Part shown: positions 13,701 to 16,605 of the stretch, in pieces
Position numbering within the stretch: the first letter of the stretch is position 1
Layout: every line of letters starts with the position of its first letter
Assembly (NCBI GenBank): GCA_041598875.1
Contig: JBFHXP010000055.1
Coordinates: forward strand, 1 to 16,605
Direction of reading: 5' to 3'
DNA from: JAKITW01 sp041598875
GTDB lineage: Bacteria; Desulfobacterota; Desulfobulbia; Desulfobulbales; BM004
Length of the DNA: 16,605 bases
Notes under the pieces: generated by a model
Told to the model about the DNA's origin: nothing
Seen by the model: the letters and a program-made list of their open reading frames with translations, nothing else
The model's database searches: none
Program-made: the position numbers and the translations under genes

Positions 13701-15592
13701 CCTCACATCCCAAGAACAATTCCTATGATATCGTGGTGATCGGCGCCGGTCATGCCGGTTGCGAAGCAGCCCTGGCAGCGGCACGCATGGGGTATAAAAC
13801 CCTGGTGGCCGTGATCAATGCCGACACCATTGGCGCCATGTCCTGCAACCCGGCCATCGGCGGGCTGGCCAAAGGCCATCTGGTCAAGGAGATAGACGCC
13901 CTGGGCGGGGAAATGGCAAGAAATATCGATACCACCGCCATTCAGTTCCGCCGCCTAAACACCAGCAAGGGGCCGGCGGTCTGGTCCTCGCGGGCCCAGG
14001 CGGACCGTCTCCGCTACCGGTTGCGGATGAAAAACGTGCTGGAAAATCAGAAGAACCTTGAAATCCGCCAGACAGTGGTCGACCGGATACTCACCGACAC
14101 CAACGACCGGATCATTGGCATCGTCACATCCCTTGACGAAACCATTCCGGTCAGGGCGGTGGTAATCGCCACCGGCACCTTTTTAAACGGCCTGATCCAT
14201 ATCGGTCTCAAGAATTTCCCGGCCGGCAGGATGGGCGATCCTCCGTCCACCAGGCTCTCGCAATGGTTCCAGGAAACCGGATTCGCCATGGGCCGGATGA
14301 AAACCGGGACCCCGCCCCGCCTTGACCGGCGGACCATTGACTACAGCGCGCTTACCGCCCAGCCGGGAGACAGCCCGCCGGTCTATTTTTCCTTTGCCAG
14401 TGACCCGAAAAAAGCGCCACCCCTGCCCCAGTTGCCCTGCCACGTCACCCATACCTCGGAAAAGACCCACGATGTCATCCGCTCCGGCATTGACCGTTCG
14501 CCGCTCTATGCCGGGCTGATCCAGGGGGTTGGCGCCCGCTACTGCCCATCGATTGAAGACAAGATCATGCGTTTTCCCGACAAGGGCCACCACCAGATAT
14601 TTCTCGAGCCCGAGGGCATCGACACCGCGGAGGTCTATCCCAACGGGATATCGACCAGCCTGCCCCTTGATATCCAGATGGGACTGCTGCAGAGTATCAG
14701 GGGGCTGGAAAACGTACGCATGATCCGGCCCGGCTATGCCATTGAGTATGATTATGTCGATCCCCTGGAACTGCTGCCCTCCCTGGAAACAAAACGGGTC
14801 AAAGGGCTTTTTCTCGCCGGCCAGATCAACGGCACCTCGGGCTATGAGGAGGCCGCGGCCCAGGGCCTTATCGCCGGGATCAATGCCGTCAACTTCATCC
14901 GGGAACAGGAACCCCTTATCCTCACCCGGGCCCAGGCCTATACCGGGGTCCTGATCGACGATCTGGTCACCCTCGGCACCCGGGAGCCCTATCGCCTCTT
15001 TACCTCCCGGGCCGAGTACCGGCTCCTGCTCCGGGAAGACAATGCCGATCTCCGACTGCGGGAAATCGGCCACCAGCAGGGACTGGTGAGTGATGAGACC
15101 TACGAGGCCTTTGTGATAAAAAGGGAGGCGATTGACTCCCTGGCCACACTGCTTGAGCAGACCGTGCTCAAACCAAACCGCGAGACCAATGCCCGGATCG
15201 AGGAGGCTGGCAGTACCCCGATGGTCCAGCCCCAGAGCCTGGCCGATATCCTGCGGCGGCCGGAAATGACCATGGATGCCATTGAGCCCCTGGCGCCCTT
15301 CTCCATTGCCGAACAGCCCGCAATCAGGCAGGAGGCGCAGGTCCGGATCAAGTACCAGGGATATATCGCCCGCCAGAACGAACAGGTGGAACGCTTCAGG
15401 CGAATGGAGGCGCTCGCCCTGCCGGAAAACATCGAATACAGAGGCATTGCCGGTCTCTCCAACGAGGTGGTGGAAAAGCTGAACAGGGTGCAGCCCCGTT
15501 CCCTGGGCCAGGCATCCCGGATATCCGGGGTGACCCCGGCGGCGATTTCCGCCTTGCAAATCCACCTGAAAAAGGCCAATCTGCTCAAATGA
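13697..15592 (+). CDS. mnmG: tRNA uridine-5-carboxymethylaminomethyl modification enzyme MnmG
   Basis: A 631-residue FAD-dependent partner of MnmE that modifies C5 of U34 in the wobble position of tRNAs. The FAD-binding GAGHAG is at residues 16-21. IGAMSCNPAIGG contains Cys50, and GARYCPSIEDKI contains Cys283, corresponding to the functionally important cysteines of the family. GTFLNG and the GTSGYEEAAAQGLIAGINA segment are conserved FAD/NADH-domain sequences, and the C-terminal helical domain that contacts MnmE (YQGYIARQNEQVERF, and ENIEYRGIAGLSNEVVEKL) is complete. I chose ATG 13697, not an upstream in-frame ATG inside trkH, because it gives a 4-bp overlap with trkH and the normal length. 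It also overlaps lgt by 4 bp. Confidence 0.97.
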   Translation: MTSHPKNNSYDIVVIGAGHAGCEAALAAARMGYKTLVAVINADTIGAMSCNPAIGGLAKGHLVKEIDALGGEMARNIDTTAIQFRRLNTSKGPAVWSSRAQADRLRYRLRMKNVLENQKNLEIRQTVVDRILTDTNDRIIGIVTSLDETIPVRAVVIATGTFLNGLIHIGLKNFPAGRMGDPPSTRLSQWFQETGFAMGRMKTGTPPRLDRRTIDYSALTAQPGDSPPVYFSFASDPKKAPPLPQLPCHVTHTSEKTHDVIRSGIDRSPLYAGLIQGVGARYCPSIEDKIMRFPDKGHHQIFLEPEGIDTAEVYPNGISTSLPLDIQMGLLQSIRGLENVRMIRPGYAIEYDYVDPLELLPSLETKRVKGLFLAGQINGTSGYEEAAAQGLIAGINAVNFIREQEPLILTRAQAYTGVLIDDLVTLGTREPYRLFTSRAEYRLLLREDNADLRLREIGHQQGLVSDETYEAFVIKREAIDSLATLLEQTVLKPNRETNARIEEAGSTPMVQPQSLADILRRPEMTMDAIEPLAPFSIAEQPAIRQEAQVRIKYQGYIARQNEQVERFRRMEALALPENIEYRGIAGLSNEVVEKLNRVQPRSLGQASRISGVTPAAISALQIHLKKANLLK

Positions 15593-16395
15593 TCCCCTTT
15601 CCCCATATCGACCCGGTGCTGTTCAGCCTCGGCCCGCTCCAGATCCGCTGGTACGGGCTGATGTACGTGCTAGGCTTTCTTGCCAGCGTTGTGCTGGTCC
15701 GCCACCAGATACAGAAATTCAAAATCGCCCGGATGGAGGACTCTTTCGAGAACCTCAACCTGGTTCTGATGATCAGCCTGGTGGTGGGAGGCAGACTGGG
15801 ATATGTCCTTTTTTACAATCCTGCCTATTACCTGGCCCACCCCCTGGAGATCTTTGCCACCTGGCAGGGCGGGATGTCTTTTCACGGCGGCCTGGCAGGG
15901 CTTCTTGTCGGCGGCGCCATCTACTGCATACGACACAACCTCTCGGTGCTCCAGACCGCGGATCTGTACGTGGCTGCAGGCCCCATCGGCCTTGGCCTTG
16001 GACGGCTCGGCAATTTTATCAATGCCGAACTCTACGGCCGGGCAAGCACAGTGCCCTGGGCCATGGTCTTTCCCGGCGGCGGACCCGAGGCCCGGCATCC
16101 CTCGCAGCTTTACGAGTTTCTCCTTGAGGGTGTTCTGCTGTTCATCATCCTCTGGAAACTCAAGGATGTACAGCACCGCCGGGGATGGCCGGCCGGCACG
16201 ATCCTTTCCGCCTTTCTCATCTTCTATGGCATCTTCCGGATATTCGTCGAACTCTTCCGCGAACCGGATGCCCATCTCGGCTTTCTCTGGAACGCGATAA
16301 CCATGGGCCAGCTGCTGAGCCTGGTGATGGTCGCGGCGGGTCTTCTCATACTGCTCTTTCTGCACCTGACCAGCCACAACCAAGGAAAGCGGTAG
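15589..16395 (+). CDS. lgt: phosphatidylglycerol--prolipoprotein diacylglyceryl transferase
   Basis: A 268-residue inner-membrane enzyme that transfers a diacylglyceryl group from phosphatidylglycerol to the lipobox cysteine of prolipoproteins, the first step of lipoprotein maturation. Characteristic sequences are IRWYGLMYVLGFL, GGRLGYVLFYN, GMSFHGGLAGLLVGG with His99, GLGRLGNFINAELYGR with Arg139, HPSQLYEFLLEGV and FREPDAHLGF with Arg224, the likely counterpart of the essential C-terminal Arg. About seven membrane helices are predicted. The ATG overlaps the mnmG stop (ATGA 15589-15592), so the two are probably translationally coupled. No further gene follows in the remaining 210 bases. Confidence 0.96.
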   Translation: MIPFPHIDPVLFSLGPLQIRWYGLMYVLGFLASVVLVRHQIQKFKIARMEDSFENLNLVLMISLVVGGRLGYVLFYNPAYYLAHPLEIFATWQGGMSFHGGLAGLLVGGAIYCIRHNLSVLQTADLYVAAGPIGLGLGRLGNFINAELYGRASTVPWAMVFPGGGPEARHPSQLYEFLLEGVLLFIILWKLKDVQHRRGWPAGTILSAFLIFYGIFRIFVELFREPDAHLGFLWNAITMGQLLSLVMVAAGLLILLFLHLTSHNQGKR

Positions 16396-16493
16396 TAACC
16401 TCCGGGAATGACAGTGGGTGCGAGTCAGCGAGTACTCTCACCAACCCGGTGCAATAGCACGGCACGACAGTCGCCGCACCGCGTCAACTTCCG

Positions 16494-16520
16494 GTTTTCC
16501 GGACCGTTTTCCCGGAAAAC
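16494..16520 (+). terminator. perfect inverted repeat downstream of lgt, no U-tract
   Basis: GTTTTCCGG (16494-16502) and CCGGAAAAC (16512-16520) form a 9-bp stem with a 9-nt loop, about 100 nt past the lgt stop. No U-run follows, so intrinsic termination is uncertain. It could be a transcript-stabilising hairpin or part of a Rho-dependent end. The rest of the last 200 bases shows nothing I can name. Confidence 0.35.
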
Positions 16521-16605
16521 ACCCGACCGGGAGCAGTTCTCGCTATTCACCCGACAGCGCAATACACTGAAATTACACCTACAATTATCTCATGCCACCT
16601 CCCGG

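Noticed and set aside
14183..15565. Long minus-strand reading frame (460 residues) opposite mnmG
   Set aside because: High-GC antisense shadow. The plus-strand frame has all MnmG motifs and the minus product shows low-complexity Gly/Asp/Pro character.
16580..16585. TACAAT as a -10 box for a gene beyond the window
   Set aside because: No matching -35 hexamer 16-18 bp upstream.

Overview
The window looks like chromosomal DNA of a GC-rich Gram-negative bacterium. The best guess is a deltaproteobacterial lineage (Desulfobacterota, perhaps near Desulfobulbales). That placement is inferred from protein sequence character and gene neighbourhood, not from a database match. Coding density is high, codon use favours G/C at third positions, and I see no tRNA, rRNA, CRISPR array, insertion sequence or phage gene.

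Layout. (1) 101-3279, plus strand: a membrane protein of unknown function, then four type IV pilin-like genes (GspH/FimT-like, GspI/PilV-like, PilW/GspJ-like and a PilX-like protein with a large repetitive C-terminal passenger). Junctions are tight, so this reads as a minor-pilin operon, perhaps of the MSHA type. (2) 3290-4483, plus strand: hpt (purine salvage) and elbB (DJ-1/PfpI-family glyoxalase-like), starting 11 nt after the pilin stop. (3) 4484-4708: a convergent junction with hairpins and a short GGCACAGA-type repeat. (4) 4709-9775, minus strand: the ribosome/membrane-insertion cluster read as rpmH-rnpA-yidD-yidC-jag(khpB)-mnmE, with a strong intrinsic terminator between jag and mnmE. 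(5) 10139-10453, plus strand: a small FmdB-type zinc-ribbon protein, divergent from rpmH. (6) 10801-16395, plus strand: trkA-trkH-mnmG-lgt, with a good sigma-70 promoter before trkA and 4-bp start/stop overlaps at trkH/mnmG and mnmG/lgt.

How the genes fit together. rpmH, rnpA, yidD, yidC and jag are the classical cluster for ribosome assembly, RNase P and membrane protein insertion. mnmE and mnmG encode the two halves of the tRNA wobble-uridine modification enzyme, but here they sit in separate, divergently oriented operons. mnmG is joined to the Trk potassium uptake genes, and MnmE is known as a potassium-activated GTPase. lgt supplies the first step of lipoprotein maturation.

The most unusual parts are the minor-pilin cassette, whose last member lacks the conserved Glu5 and carries a long, compositionally different beta-repeat domain; an acidic, lengthened GxxG loop in the Jag KH domain; and the terminator just ahead of mnmE. 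I did not find convincing evidence of a wholly new system. The rpmH region lacks dnaA and DnaA boxes, so I do not call an origin.
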